This document shows positions 10,816 to 23,023 of a stretch of 36,841 bases of DNA, one piece after another. A program made the translations under genes and the position numbers. The number at the start of each line of letters is the position of its first letter. Within the stretch, counting starts at the first letter, position 1. The notes beneath the pieces were generated by a model. The model saw nothing but the letters and a program-made list of their open reading frames with translations, had not been told where the DNA came from and did no database searches. Origin of the DNA: Parachlorella kessleri (lineage: Eukaryota > Chlorophyta > Trebouxiophyceae > Chlorellales > Chlorellaceae); NCBI GenBank assembly GCA_001598975.1, contig BBXU01000708.1:1-36841 (forward strand). The letters are read 5' to 3'.

Positions 10816-13800
10816 ATGGGGAAGGGCCAGAAGCGTAAGAACGCAGGCGTTGGTGTGGACTTTCGGAGGGTGAAGCACAAAGTGGGCAAGAAGCTGCCGA
10901 AGGCACAGAACGAAACCGACACGAGCTTCAAGTCGCGCAGCATCACCCTGCCGGAGCAGAGCGCCCTACAGGACAAGACAGGGGCAGCGGTCACACACCG
11001 CAACCTGACGCTCAAGGTGCGGGGCGGTGGGACTTAGGCGGCGGGGCGTTTTGTTGCCCGTGGGGATGGCACTCCAGCTTGGCGCCAAATAATGTGTGAG
11101 AGCGAGCCCTGCCGTGCACCCCCCAGGCCTTCCCCCCTCCTCCTGCCTCCGCCCGCTGCCACCGCGTCACACATTGCTGTGCTGGCTATCGCTGCTGCAG
11201 GACTTGTTGGGCCAGTGCAGCCACTACAGTGAGAAGGTGCGGAGGGAAGCAGTGCGAGGGCTGGGGGAGCTGGTGGCTGCCCGCCCCAAGGAGCTCACAC
11301 GCCACGCTACCCTTGTGATGGAGACCCTCTCAGGTGCGCCATCCTTCCTTTGTGTGACTCTCCACACGCTATGTTGCTGGTTATTGACACGGCCAAGTCG
11401 AGTGCTGCCGTGTTGATCCAAGGTGCCGCCCCTGCACCCAGGCGGCATGGTGCAGCCGCTGAAGGAGGCCGCACACCGTCGCCGGGGAGGGAAGCGCCGT
11501 GCCGTACCCACCTCCGGTTTGCTCCTGTTGCTCTTACAGAGCGCACGCTGATGTGGATGCGGGCATGCGCAGCGCTGACCCCCTGCCTTCTCCTGCTCTG
11601 TGCAGAACGCATTACTGACGGGGACAAGAGCGTGCGCAGCGCGCTGAGGGAGGCGCTGGCGGCGCCCGTGCTGCCCACGCTGGGCCCTGCTGCGCTCGGC
11701 CCCTTCGTGCCGCTGCTCATGGCCCACGTGTGCAGCGCTATGACTCACCTCGCAGAGCCTGTAAGGTGCACGGGCGGGGTGTGGTTCGGGTCCGGCAGTA
11801 AGATTGCGCCTGGCCATCGCCTCCCTTCACCTGCTTGGTGGATTCTGCTTTAGTAGGCCAGACCGTGAGTGGGAGCCCAGCACATGGCCTGCACACTATT
11901 TGTGTGCCGCAGCTTCGGGAATGCTGGGTCAAGCGCAAGGCTCAAGCAAGGGCACCCTGGACCCCGCAACTGCATGGAGTTGCTGTGTCAGCTAACAGTA
12001 TGGATGTCATCAGCGGAGGTCTCTGGTGCACCTGGCCCTTTTCTTGGAGTCTGCCAGCTGGAAAGCAGTGTTGCCCCTCCACAGGCACATATGACTCAAC
12101 TTTGCCTGGTTGCCTGCTACCCGTGTAGAGCCGACGCCCTAGGCTTCCTTGAGCTGCTGACAGACTGGCGCCCCGACCTGGTTGCCACAGCGTTCTTGGC
12201 GCCGGCGCTCAGTCACTTTGGGGACCTGCTCTCCAAAGGCAGCCGTGGCAGGTCGCTGTCGGCAGGCTCCCTGGCCGCCCTGCACAGGGTGGTGTCGGCG
12301 GCAGAGCGGTTCCTGCGGCGCGTGGGAATGGCAAAGGCTGCCGCTGGGCCTGCTGGGAGCAGCCAAGGCGTCGGTGCCAGAGGGTCATCACCTCCCGCAT
12401 GCAGCAGCGCGGCGGCGCCGCGGCAGCAGCACGAAGCATGCATAGAGGGGCAGCGGCCGCTGTTCTCGCGGCGGTGCGGCTGGCCGCCGCTGGGCCCCTC
12501 TAAGGGCCTCTTGGGGAACTGGCTGTCCCCGGGGCCAGGTAGCAGCCCAGCAGCCAATACCTTGAGGGTGCCTACGCCCCAGCAACCAGCAGCAGCGGCC
12601 TTCCAGGGAGTGCCCACCAAGGGCAGCGGCAAAGGCGAGCAGGCAGGACCGGCCGATGACAGCAGGGATAACATCGGCAGCGCCTCCCCTGGGGAGGCTG
12701 CTGCCAGGCAGCTGCTGGGACACCTGGTGGACTGCTGGGCTGATTGCGGGCCGGCTCAGCTGGCGGGGGCACCCGAGCTGCCCCTGGCGCTATGCCTGCT
12801 CAGCACGCTGAGGTGCGCTGCAGTGTGGCGACTGAGCATGCAGTGGTTGAACCTGGCCGCGTGCGTTTCTTTTTGCAGGGCAGAATTGAAGGCTTCTTTC
12901 CGGGGCGTTGTGCTCGCATGACATTGAAGCATTTGCTTTGCCCTCCCTATCACCGCCTGCATGATTGTCACACCTCTGACTTCCGGCGTGGCCGGCCGGC
13001 AAGCAAGCACCAAGGCACTGCATGTCATGCCGGCGTGCGTGCGCGTAACAGGTGCTTCAACCACTTGCTGGACCAGTGGGGCCCTGGGCTAGCTGGCAGC
13101 CCCCATGACAAGTCCAGCCTGGCGGCTGCGCTGCTCAAGCGGGTGGCGCCCGTCTTCCCAGTGCAGCACCCCGCTACCACGCCCTCGCCTCCCCTGGTGG
13201 AGGCCCTTGTGCAGGTCAATGTGGCAGCAGCGCACCTCCTGGCCAGGTGCGGCAGTGGAGCAATGTGGCCTGGGGCGGGCGTGGGATGTCCCGGGTGTGC
13301 AATAGAGGCGGGGACGGGTGTGTGGGGCGAGGGTGCGGAAGTTGGGGTGTTTTGTTTTTCGTTTTAAGGTGGGAGGTCGGGCGTTTAGAAACGCTTTGTG
13401 TTGTGGACACCGGCCATGTTGGCTGCAGTGCGTACAGCTCACCCAACCATAACGGCGCTGGGCGCTGCTAAAGTCTTTGTTACACTCCACAGTCGCTCTG
13501 AGACTTCACTCACGCCTGCGCAGATCCCCATTGAGTTGCATGTTTCACTCTTCCTGGATGCTGAGGATGCTGTATGTCGTGTTTCAGGTTTTTGCCATGG
13601 CAGCTGGGCCCCGCAGCCCTCACCACCCCTGGTGCCAGCGAAGGCGGCTGGGCAGGCCGGCTGCTGGCTTGGTTTGAGGGCACCATGCGGGATGAGGCAG
13701 GGGCGCTGCCGGCAGAGGGAGGAGAGGGCGCATTCTACGACTTGCCCTCCGCAGACCCCGCCATTGACACATCCACCGCCAGCCCAACCGCTAAGCAGGG

Positions 13801-16241
13801 CGGCAGCAGCAGCAGGGCGGCAGGGGCAGCCGCTGCCAGTGGTGGGAGCCGCGGTAGCGGCAGCAAGAAGGCCAAGGAGCGGCAGCAGCAGCAACAGCAC
13901 CTTCCCGCCGAGGTGTACCAGGCCGTACTGGAGGGTACCGCGGCGGTACTGCCGCAGGTTGGCGGACCCCGGCGACGAGCCCTGCTGAGCGCGGTGTGGA
14001 CGCTGTGGGAGAGGAGCAGCGTGCGCTCTGCCACCAGAGCCCAGGTGAGATGTGAAGCCCCTACCAGATTTGGCCTGTTGGTATCAAGGGTGGACTTAGC
14101 CGTCTAAGTGTGTAGCTGGGAGGCGTGCCGCATAGCAGCGGTGGCCGCTGCCTCAAGTCTGCGGGCTGGCCCCTTGCAGCATTCGTCGAAGCGCTGCGTG
14201 GCCCCTTATGCCGTTTTCTCTGTTGGCCTTCAAAGGGCCTGCATGTGTTATGTTGTAGTAGGCCGTACGCAAGGGCGGCAGCTTGGGTGCTGAACTCCGC
14301 TGCCGCTTTGCTGCTGCAGGCCCTTCGCTTCTGGCGGCGGCTGTTGGCAGACCCTCTAGCCACCTTGTACACCCCCCTGCCACCAAGTGGCGAGCCCCTG
14401 GTGCTTTTTTCCGAGGCCCTGCCATGGCTCCAAGCCATGCCACGCTTTCTCTGGGAGCTTGGCTCCAGCAATGCGCAGACAAGCGAGTCCGCGCTGCGGC
14501 TGCTGCTTGACGGGGCGCGCTTTGCGTGCTGCGGTCCGCATGGCGCCAGCGCTCAAGCCGCGCTGGCGGCACTGCAGCAGCAGCTGGCGCCGCTCTTTGT
14601 GACGCTGCTGCCGGCGCCTGCCGCCGGCAAGCGGCGATGTGCAGGGGCGGCTGCAGGGCTCGGTGTGGACTCGCCAGCTGGTGCAGCTGCCCCTTCTGCA
14701 CAGGCGCAGGAGTCAGGGGCGCGGCTAGTGCCCGGCCCGCTGGCAAAGCAGCCCCAGCGGGTGCAGGAGCTGGCGGTGGATCTGATCCACCACCTTCCCA
14801 CGCTCCCAGAGAGCCTGCTGCGCACGACAGCCCTGCTCTGCTTCTCAGACAGCTACCCTGTGGCTGTGGCGTTGCGTTTACTAGACGCTGTGGCTTCCAA
14901 GGCGGCCATGGAAGAGGCTGGCGGTTTGGCGACGGTGACTCCTCCCGAGGACTCCAGCGGAAGTGAGCCTGGTGCGGTCGCAGCAGCAGCCGGGGCTACC
15001 AGCGGCCTTGGTGGGCTGCTGCTGTGCCTGCTGAGCGGCTGCAGCAAGGCGGGCCTGGAGCAGGCGCAGCAGGCACAGCATGAGGCTGGCTGGAGGCGGC
15101 ATGAGGCCGTTGTGCAGGGGGCCTGCAGGGCCCTGCTGGGCAGCACTCATGCGGGTGAGCAAGCCCATTTACTGTGTCACCTGCTGTGTCATTGTTTGTC
15201 ATTGTTTGCTTGCTGGGCAGTTAGCCGCCAGTTGGTGTGGGGCGCCTTCTACCTGATGACCTCTCCCCCATCCCTTACACTGCTGGTGTTACACTCTTCA
15301 GGGCGCTGCCGCCATCGCCCACCTTGGTGTCTCATGAGTTCCCTGCGCTCGTGGGTGTTAGCTGGACTGAAAGCTTTTATTGTTGCAAGCTGGAACTGGT
15401 CACATGCTGGCTTGCAGGGCCCTTGGCCGCTGCGCTTTCTGGCCCTCTTCTCGGGCTCTGCAAGTCCTCAGGATCTGCCCGGCCGCTCTATGGAGCCCTG
15501 GCACTGGGCACAGCCTTGTCAGCGGCAGCACAGACGGCAGAGAATGGATTTCTGTTACCCTCCCTGCTTGCTGCTCAGTTGCCTGGGGTTGCGCTGTGCT
15601 TCGCTGCGCTGTGCGAGGCAGCAGCGGAGAGCACTGGTAGCCCCGTACAAGCACGGATGAGCAGCGCAGCGGAGCAGCCGCCGCCGCAGCAGGTGGAGGG
15701 GCGCGAAGGACGCAGACGTGCCTGGCTGCCGCAGCCCCAGGAGGCGCAAGAGCGTGCGCTGGGCCTGCTAAGAGCCCAGCCCTCGCTCCTGCCTGCCACT
15801 TTGGACTGCATCACACAAGCCCTCTCACCTGGCCCGGGGATAGAGGGGCTGCCAACCGACTCTGGCAGCGACGTGCTGGCGGCCTGGCTGGAGCTGCCAT
15901 CCCATGCTGGCCTCCAAGATGCGGCAGCGGCAGCAGCCGCAGGCGGGGGAGTCGCCCGGGGTGCTTCATTGCAGCACCTTGCCACCCCACACTTGTCCTG
16001 CTGGTTGGCAGCCGCGCTGCGGCTGCTGGAGGGGCTTCTGGGGGAGCCCAGTGCCCCCGAAGCACGGCAGCAGCTTGTTACAGGCGAAGGGCAGGAACGG
16101 CGGGCGGAGGCAGCACTGGCAGCTTGTGAGCGGGCTGTGGCTGGCCTGGAGGCGGAGGGGCACCCCTCTGCCAGCAGGCTCAGGCAGGCTGCCACTAGGA
16201 CACGTGCCTTGCTCGCCAACCTCTACGGGCGGGGTCTGTGA
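10816..16241 (+). CDS. IPI1: Pre-rRNA processing protein IPI1/TEX10 homolog
   Basis: Eight exons: 10816-11016, 11201-11333, 11606-11765, 12129-12812, 13052-13246, 13588-14044, 14320-15154, 15418-16241. They sum to 3489 nt (1162 aa) with all phases consistent. The N-terminus MGKGQKRKNAGVGVDFRRVK, then KHKVGKKLPKAQNETDTSFK and LPEQ, is the conserved IPI1/TEX10 leader. It is followed by the HEAT-like core (DLLGQCSHYSEKVRREAVRG, AHVCSAMTHLAEPVRADALG, residues about 68-190). Family knowledge: IPI1 works with IPI3 and RIX1 in 60S ribosomal subunit maturation (ITS2 processing) in the nucleolus and nucleoplasm. Start context AACCATGG is strong. The homolog is longer than yeast Ipi1 and human TEX10 because Ala/Gln/Gly-rich linkers (residues about 230-390 and 490-560) separate helical blocks. 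The exon 3 donor is placed at 11765 because it restores EPVRADAL; the nearer GTAAGG site breaks phase. Confidence 0.9.
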
Positions 16242-17340
16242 GCCCAAGGCATGCAGCTCCCGCTGGGGTGGTGACAGGGTTGCGGTCTCGGCTCTGCTTT
16301 GATGTGCTGTGATCTGTTGTGCAGTACAGCCCCTTTAGCAGACATTCTCTGGTATACCGACCATCTTTTGGTCAGAAGATCTGAATAGCGAGGAGGTCGA
16401 GGCGTGCTGGGCTGACAGGGCTGGATGCGGTTATTATTTATTCAGGGTGGCAGGTAATGCGATCAGAGAGGAGGTACTGGTATACTGGGCTGACATTATT
16501 GATGTTGGCAGGTAGTGTGAACAGAGAGCGAGGGGCAAACTGCAATGACAGGTCTGGATGCAGTAGTGTGCTCTGGTTATCCTCTGGGTCTTGCCCGTGC
16601 TGTGATTGAGGAAGTCTTTCTCTCTTTTGTTGTCAGTGCAAGCCTGTTGCCAGCCCGTTGTATTGCTGTTAGGGGGTGTGTGCAGGGGGGTAGAACTGTT
16701 GAGATACTGCGGGGACGCATGGTTGTTACCTCAGCCATTGAGAACATTCACCGGTCCCATCTCCAGCAGTCAGTGCTCTCTACACGTAGCAGTACTCAGC
16801 AGATGAGCACTTTCTGCTGATGCACACGTACACACACTAGACTTCGCACATTATCATGAAGATCACGTTTGCGTGTTAGCTACACAGCAGAACATCCAGC
16901 ATCAACCTGAGCTCATGCAAGCCGGTGATGCTTCTTGCTATGGAGAAACCAACGCTTGTCTACGCATGCATTTGACAAGCCTGGAACCCAGATCTTGGCC
17001 CATAATGGACAGAGACAGAGTACGTGCCCGGAATGCAAGGGCTGCTGTGCCACTGCTTGCGCCCTTCCTCACATCACTCAATTAGGTCAGTGCTTTGGGC
17101 ATCCACGAAGGGCCTCATTGCAACAGAAAGGGCCACTCAACAAAATGACACACAGCGTACAAAGCAGCTTACTACCCTGGCTAGCAACATACATCTGGCT
17201 AGCTAGCAAGTGCTCGTCAGCTAACTACAGTACAAGGCTTGCTGACTACTGGCTGGCAACCCAACCTCAGTCTAAGTCGGGTTATGGCTCTAACAATTCT
17301 GTGCGCACATGCCCGCTGCTGCTACCTCCCGCAACCCCAC
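16242..17340. other. Intergenic between convergent IPI1-like and HPAT-A genes
   Basis: About 1.1 kb holding the two 3'UTRs. No coding exon or RNA gene is recognisable, and no exact TGTAA (+) or TTACA was seen. The left half contains degenerate copies of a dispersed repeat, listed separately. Confidence 0.45.
16440..16560 (+). repeat. Degenerate dispersed repeat, two partial copies
   Basis: CAGGTAATGCGATCAGAGAG (near 16450) and CAGGTAGTGTGAACAGAGAG (near 16511) repeat about 61 bp apart, followed by GGTCTGGATGCAG. Similar blocks occur at 33531-33790 inside a GLG1 intron, so this is a dispersed family rather than a local duplication. No ORF or terminal repeats are visible. Confidence 0.55.
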
Positions 17341-20300
17341 TCAGAAAGTGCCATCCCACACTTGCGTAGCCTTGCCAGTCTGGGCGTACTCATCCCAGCC
17401 TGGGATCCTGTGGGTGGCCTCATTGATAGCCCGAATAAGCCACCTCGCCTGCACACAAGCCAAGAAGGGTGATCAGACGTGCCATCACGTTCTCAAGCGC
17501 TGGGTAATGACAGCGTGCACCAAGGGAGGAACGCAGTGATCAGCCGGGTGAGCATTGTCGAGCGGTGCTCCCAACTTTCCCACCCACCATCTCGTTCTTC
17601 ACGTTGGGTGGCGGCTCAATAAGGTTGCGCGGCACCGGCTGCGTGTAGAAGTCGCGCTTGTTCCACTTCCATGCCACCTCCACTTCCGGCTTCACTGCAG
17701 CCAGCCACACACCAACCCACATTAGAGGGGGAGCTCCTTGGCTAGAGGGCTACAGGGCAACGTGGAACAAGCACGGCTCTGCCGCAAACACCTGAACTCA
17801 CAGAGCGCGGCTCAACGAGCGCGGAGCAAAACCCGGGAAGTCGGACGGGGGGCTAAGTGTTCTTGAAGAAGGAGCACCATGTCTGTCTGTCGCAGCAGCA
17901 AGGACTTGATCTGACACAGCCGCGACACAGCCAAGCACAGCTGCCCAGCTGTGTGGCTTTCAAGGAGCTGTGGGCGCGGCCCTGGGGGCGTGCCGAGCCT
18001 GCGCATGCCGCAGCGCAGCACGAGACCCCGGCCCGTGAGGGGACAGCCGCCACGTCAGGAGGAAGCAGGCAAAGCAGGGGCACTCACTCCATGTGAACTC
18101 CCCGTCAGCCCCAAACTCGTTGCTGTATGTGTAGTGGAGGATGTAGAACCGGTCCAGCTCAGAGTCATAGGGCGGCTGCGCCATCATCTGCAGCCAGAAC
18201 CCAGCAATGGGAAGTCCATGGCCCCCAGGCACCACCCCTCCCGCTAGTTACTCCCTGCCACCAAGGCAGCGTCATTCCAAAGGCCAGCGCCTGCCTCGTT
18301 ACACATGCAGGCCGCCCCGGGAGGGTCGTGTGCCGGGAAGCATGGGGCTCACAGCCCAGCAGCTGCTGCACAACCACAGGTGTCCTCCCCCCCTCCACAC
18401 CAGTTGCTTGGGTTCATGCGGGGCTGGAGCACACGCGCACCCTAAAAGTGGGTCTTATGCCGGGAGGTGCACGTTATTGCGACGGCCGGCGCCCCCTGCA
18501 CGTCACACGCGAGGCGCTGCACCACAGCACCGTAGCAGCACGCCCAGCAGCGCACCCCAGCCGCGCCCGGCAGCGCACCCAGCGCGCGCAAACTCACCCA
18601 GCGATGGAGGTCGATCTCCCGCAGGCCAAGGTTCCAGCAGGACAGCGTAAAGGCGTACATCTCCTGGACCCAGCCCCACTCCTTGTTGGACACGGGGTCG
18701 GTGTGCACCGCGATCGACAGGTTGAACCAGACCGGCATCAGCCGCTTCATGTCCTCCAGGCTGAGCAGCGTGGGGGCATTGCCTGCAGGCGCAGCACAGC
18801 ATGACGACTCAACCAAATGGGCATGTGACCCCCTTCAAGTCCTCCAGGCTGAGCAGCGTAGCGGCATTGCCTGCAGGCGCAGCACAGCGTGAAAACTCAA
18901 CCAGATGGACATGTAATCTCCTCTATGTCCTCCATGTTGGGCAGCGTGGCGGCATTGCCTGGACGGCAGCAAACAAACCCTGGTGGATGTGCGTGGGCTG
19001 ATGTCGTCAGCAGGCAGCAAGGCCCTGGTAGATTGTACGGTAGGCATGGTCCAGACGAGCAGTCGTGCCTCACTGGGACGCACCGCCGGCTTGCTTGCCC
19101 CGTCCGGGCAGTCGGTGCCGGTTACCATGAATGCACTCTGCGCCACCCTATCAGCCTGGCACTCTTGAGGGCATGGGAACCCTAGTTCACACTGTGTCAC
19201 AAATCCTGCGCCACCAAACGCTGTGTTCAGAACCTGCGTGCTATGTCCCAAGCGCTGCAGTAAGAAAACGGGCTTACCTATGGGTGGGATCTTCTCGGCT
19301 TCGGCCCGCGTCAGGGGCCCAACAAACTTGGCTGTGATGTTGATGTTTGCCTTGGACCAGGGCTCTATATAGAAGAAGGGGAAGGCGGCTGGCCTGCACC
19401 AGCGCCCCCCACCCTCAGCCGTAAGATCCGGGCACCACGTTGCAATACACTCAGGGTGGATGTGGTGCCACCGCAAGTACGTGGTATATGGTTGTGAGTC
19501 ACAGGGCCTGGAAGGAGCCTTTCTGTGGTGAGCTAGTGGTGGGCACTAAGACACACACCAACAACTCTGCCCCAGGCATACCCACAAACCGGCGCCCCCA
19601 ACCACGCCCCGCACGACCGCAGCGCCACATAGGCTAACCCACCCACGCACCTCTGCCCCTTCATGAGGTTGGGCATGGGCTTGAGCCAGATGTGGTCCGG
19701 CTCGCTCATCAGCACATACTTCTCAGGTATGGAGGCTTGCTGCACCCACTGGAGGATGGCGTAGGGCCGGTTGAGCACCACATACCTGCCAGGGGCAAAG
19801 CGCAGCGGGCGATTCACACAAAGCACACGTGCCGTCCCTTGTTGGAAGACCCGCCAGTTTGGCAAGTGTCACAGGCACTGCACAAGGTGCTGTTCAGGTG
19901 CACCCTCCCAACAAAGCACCGGAGGAAAACATGCACACAGGCGAGCGACCAGCGCAGCCGCCCCGTCGGCATGGAGCGCTGCAGGGCTGCGCTTCGCAAC
20001 AGGCGGCGTGCAGCTAGCGCGCCTCCCCCTGTGCGCTGCACACTGCGGCTGCACTTCACTGTGCCGTCCCAGCCCTGCTGTCCACGCTCTATGTCAGGAA
20101 CAAGGAGGTCAATGGCCCGTGCTGCTCACCCTAGATCTGCGTGCTCCGGCGGGAGCGGCTGCGCCACAAATGTGGGGATCTCCGCCATCAGGTCATCCGG
20201 CTGTCCGTCGTGCAAAATACGGGTGAACCCCCCCATCTGCATAGCCGCAGGGCACCGCGCTACGTTAGGGCACCCCAGCACTTGCAGCAGGCAAGGTCGC

Positions 20301-23023
20301 TGCTAGCGGCCGCCCTTTGCGTCAGCGTCTCCCAATGTCACTGCTCCTAGGGACCACGCTTGCCACCCAACCAGGCCAGCTAGAGCCCCAGCATTATGCA
20401 TGCCGCCAGGCGGCACCATGAAACGCCGCTATACCCTGTAGCACACCATGCAGGGGCTCAAGGTCCGGACCTCTCAACCACTCATGGGTGGGTCACTGAT
20501 TCGAGCATGCACTCGACCCATCACATTCCCGCGGCCCCGCGCCAGCGTTCAGCCCTGGAAAATGGCCCACACATGCGCCTGGGGGCTGACTAACCCGCCA
20601 TTACTCACATGGCAGTTTCCCTCCGCCTCACACTGGGCCTTAATCTTCTTGAACCAGTAGTACCCCACCCGTGACCCCCAGTGCATGCCGCCGTTCCCCT
20701 GGGCGGTGATCACTACGTGGTACCGCCTGTCGTCGTCCGGGTCCTGCAGGGGGGCCCACACACGTGCGGGCATTGAGTAGCAGCAGCGCGCACAGCATGT
20801 GGGGTAGATTGTGGTTGGGTATGTTAGGAGGAGGGCCAGCAGAGGGGGACCCTTGGGCAGGCGTGCATTGGCAGCGACCTGCGCATTGCAGGTGGTCCCC
20901 CGGGAAGGCTGCTGCTGTGCCATGGGGCCACCCAAAGGCATGGTACCAAGGGGGAGCCAGATCGCAGCGCAGCAGGCTGGGCGGGCGCGGGTGGGGCAGG
21001 CAGCAAGGGCCAACGGGCGCAAATCTAGAGGTGTTGGGCAGACAAGATGTGTCTGCGATTGCAGGGGCATGGAGAGCGACAGGCCGCACACCATACGACA
21101 TCTGCCACAAAACCCAGCAGCTCGCCACTACGAGCACGGCGCAGTCAGGGTTGCCGCTCAACTACCCCGGTCAAGGCTCTCACTCACGGGGGACGGCGCA
21201 GGCGAGAAGTCCGGCTCGCTCATGATGCCGGTCGTCCAGCCGACCAGGGGCCCGCGCGGCGCGGGGTTGGCCCCGCTGGGCTGGCCCCGGTGCTTCAGCC
21301 AGCACTCCTTGTACTCCCCGCCGCACAGGTGCGGGTCCTCACAAAACACCCACACTGCGACACACACCCCACGCAGCCCGGTGGGTGTGAGGAAGGCTCG
21401 TGTGAGGCAGGCAGGCAGGGCAGCTCTCCGCCGGCAGCGGGTTGTAAAAGGGCGGAGGTGGTTAGTTGGTTCCACCCTGACCCTGGGAACCCTACAGTGG
21501 ACAGCCCAAGGGCCCGCTGCGCCTGCTTCGACCGGTCCTCAGGCCCGCAGTGGGTGCAGGAGGGGCAGGCTGTCTGTGAATCACCCGATGCACATGCTGG
21601 GCATGCTGGGCTCGGCGGCTCCCCGAGTCGGTATGAAACACACTGCGGAGACTTCCAACCCATCCAGGTTTCAAATGGCCGGTGAGCCACATGGAGGCCT
21701 GAAGGCCAGCAGTAGGCAACGGAGGGGGGCCCGCTTCTTCCAGCGAGATGCACAAGGGGTATTTGATTTCTACAGCGTTGGGGAACATCCATTACGGTAT
21801 ACAAGACCCGGCCACCCAGCGACCCACCCACCGTTGCACTCCAGCATTTCAGTCTCTGGCACGGGCTGGTAGTCCGCGCATGACTGGCAGCACTGCTCGG
21901 CTGTGTCCTTCTTGTTGTTGGGACCCCACACCAGGTTGTCACCCCAGGAGCTGCAGTCAGAACGGGGCTCTAGAAGTGTTGGGGCTGACGTTGTCCTTGT
22001 CCAAAGGCGGCTGCCCAGTGAACCAGCCAGCAGACCCGCAACACCAGCTGTCCCCAGGCTGGCACACATGCGGCGCAAGCACCCACGGCGGCTCCCAGTA
22101 GGCCCCCCCCCCAACACAGGTGTAACGGGTCCACGCTATGGTACACATACGGGCTGCCTGCCTGCCTGCCGGGCTTCCTTCTCGCCTTGCAGAAGCGCAA
22201 CTCACTCTTGGTTGCGCGTCATGCGGCACTGGCGCGAGGCCTTCACCACATCCGAGGTCTGCAGCGCCAACTCCTCATTCTGCGGCTGCAGAAACGTGGT
22301 GGATGACAGCGGCTGCTGGATGCCAGCAACAACCCCTTCTGCTGCTCCCGCTGTGCCGCTGACCTGCCCATCCGCGGCGGCGGCAGGCTGCTCCTGCTCC
22401 TGCTGCTGTGGCTGCTGCTGTGCTGCTGCCTCTCTCCCAGCCCCGGCATCTACCACAGCCCCTCTAGAGCCCGCGCCTTCTGCCTGCTTCCCTGCTTCTG
22501 TTGCTATTGCGGCCTCAGCAAGTGCCGTGGGCTTGCCACCCCCGGCTGTGCCTATAGACTCTTGTGAGCTGCTGTGGCTCTCTTGTTGCTCAACCGCCGT
22601 CTTTTTCTGCTGCTGCTGCTGCGCCTCTTTACCCGTCAAGCCTCCCCGAAATCCTGCAGGCAATGCCACCTGACTGTGTAGGCAATCCTCCACCGAGCCC
22701 ACAACGCCCAGGAACATGAAACCAACGTGGCTGGGGCAGGATGCCAGCACTAGCGGTTTGCCAATCACGCGGATCGGAACCCGTAGCCCATGACAACTAG
22801 GAGTCTTACCTGTGAACCTTGCTGGCAGCTTCTCCAGCATGTTGCGCTCCGCCCTAGCAAAAAGGCTTCTTGTGAAGCTTATCTTATCTCTCTCAGCTCC
22901 CAAGTCCTCATCTAGATTCATGAGCCGCGTAGTGGAGAGCATGGTCCAGACGACAGTTAGACATATGACGCTGGCCAGCAGCCAAAGACGCCGCCTCGTG
23001 CTCAGCAAATTCTGTCCAGGCAT
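17341..23023 (-). CDS. HPAT: Hydroxyproline O-arabinosyltransferase (GT95) with PAN/apple-like module, paralog A
   Basis: Twelve exons in minus order: 23023-22810, 22653-22206, 21950-21832, 21354-21188, 20743-20609, 20236-20130, 19785-19651, 19393-19278, 18782-18598, 18187-18088, 17694-17588, 17448-17341. Sum 1941 nt, 646 aa, all phases agree. Residues 11-28 form a type II signal anchor. A Gln/Ala/Gly-rich stem runs to about 215. Residues 221-283 are Cys-rich (CCQSCADY, then VWVFCEDPHLCGGEYKECW), as in PAN/apple domains. The catalytic part (about 317-646) has the HPAT blocks GGFTRILHDG, YVVLNRPYAILQW, SEPDHIWLKPMPNL (EPDH at 425-428, probable metal/donor site), FPFFYIEPW, EWGWVQEMYAF, ILHYTY and INEAT. 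Family knowledge: Golgi transfer of the first L-arabinose onto hydroxyproline of wall glycoproteins and peptides. The segment after the HYTY motif differs from paralog B and plants (MKPEVEVAWKWNKRDF instead of GKIGEW.WDKR). Confidence 0.9.
18725..18960 (-). repeat. About 88-bp tandem repeats duplicating the 5' end of HPAT-A exon 9
   Basis: The real exon start (minus strand, acceptor GCCTGCAG then GCAATGCC at 18782) is preceded in the intron by a second, nearly complete copy and a third partial one. Anchors TCCTCC lie at 18752, 18840 and 18928 on the plus strand. Each unit holds an intron tail and about 60 nt of exon. The second copy keeps its own CTGCAG acceptor; the third has lost it. Reading from the second copy's acceptor gives NAATLLSLEDLKGV and then a stop. 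Confidence 0.85.

Noticed and set aside
11761..11766. GTAAGG donor directly after EP in IPI1 exon 3
   Set aside because: Using it breaks phase with the next exon; the donor five bases later restores EPVRADAL, as in the family.
22138..22673. Plus-strand Cys/Ser-rich frame opposite the HPAT-A stem exon
   Set aside because: It is the complement of a CAG/CTG-rich low-complexity stem; the minus strand continues in phase into the HPAT.
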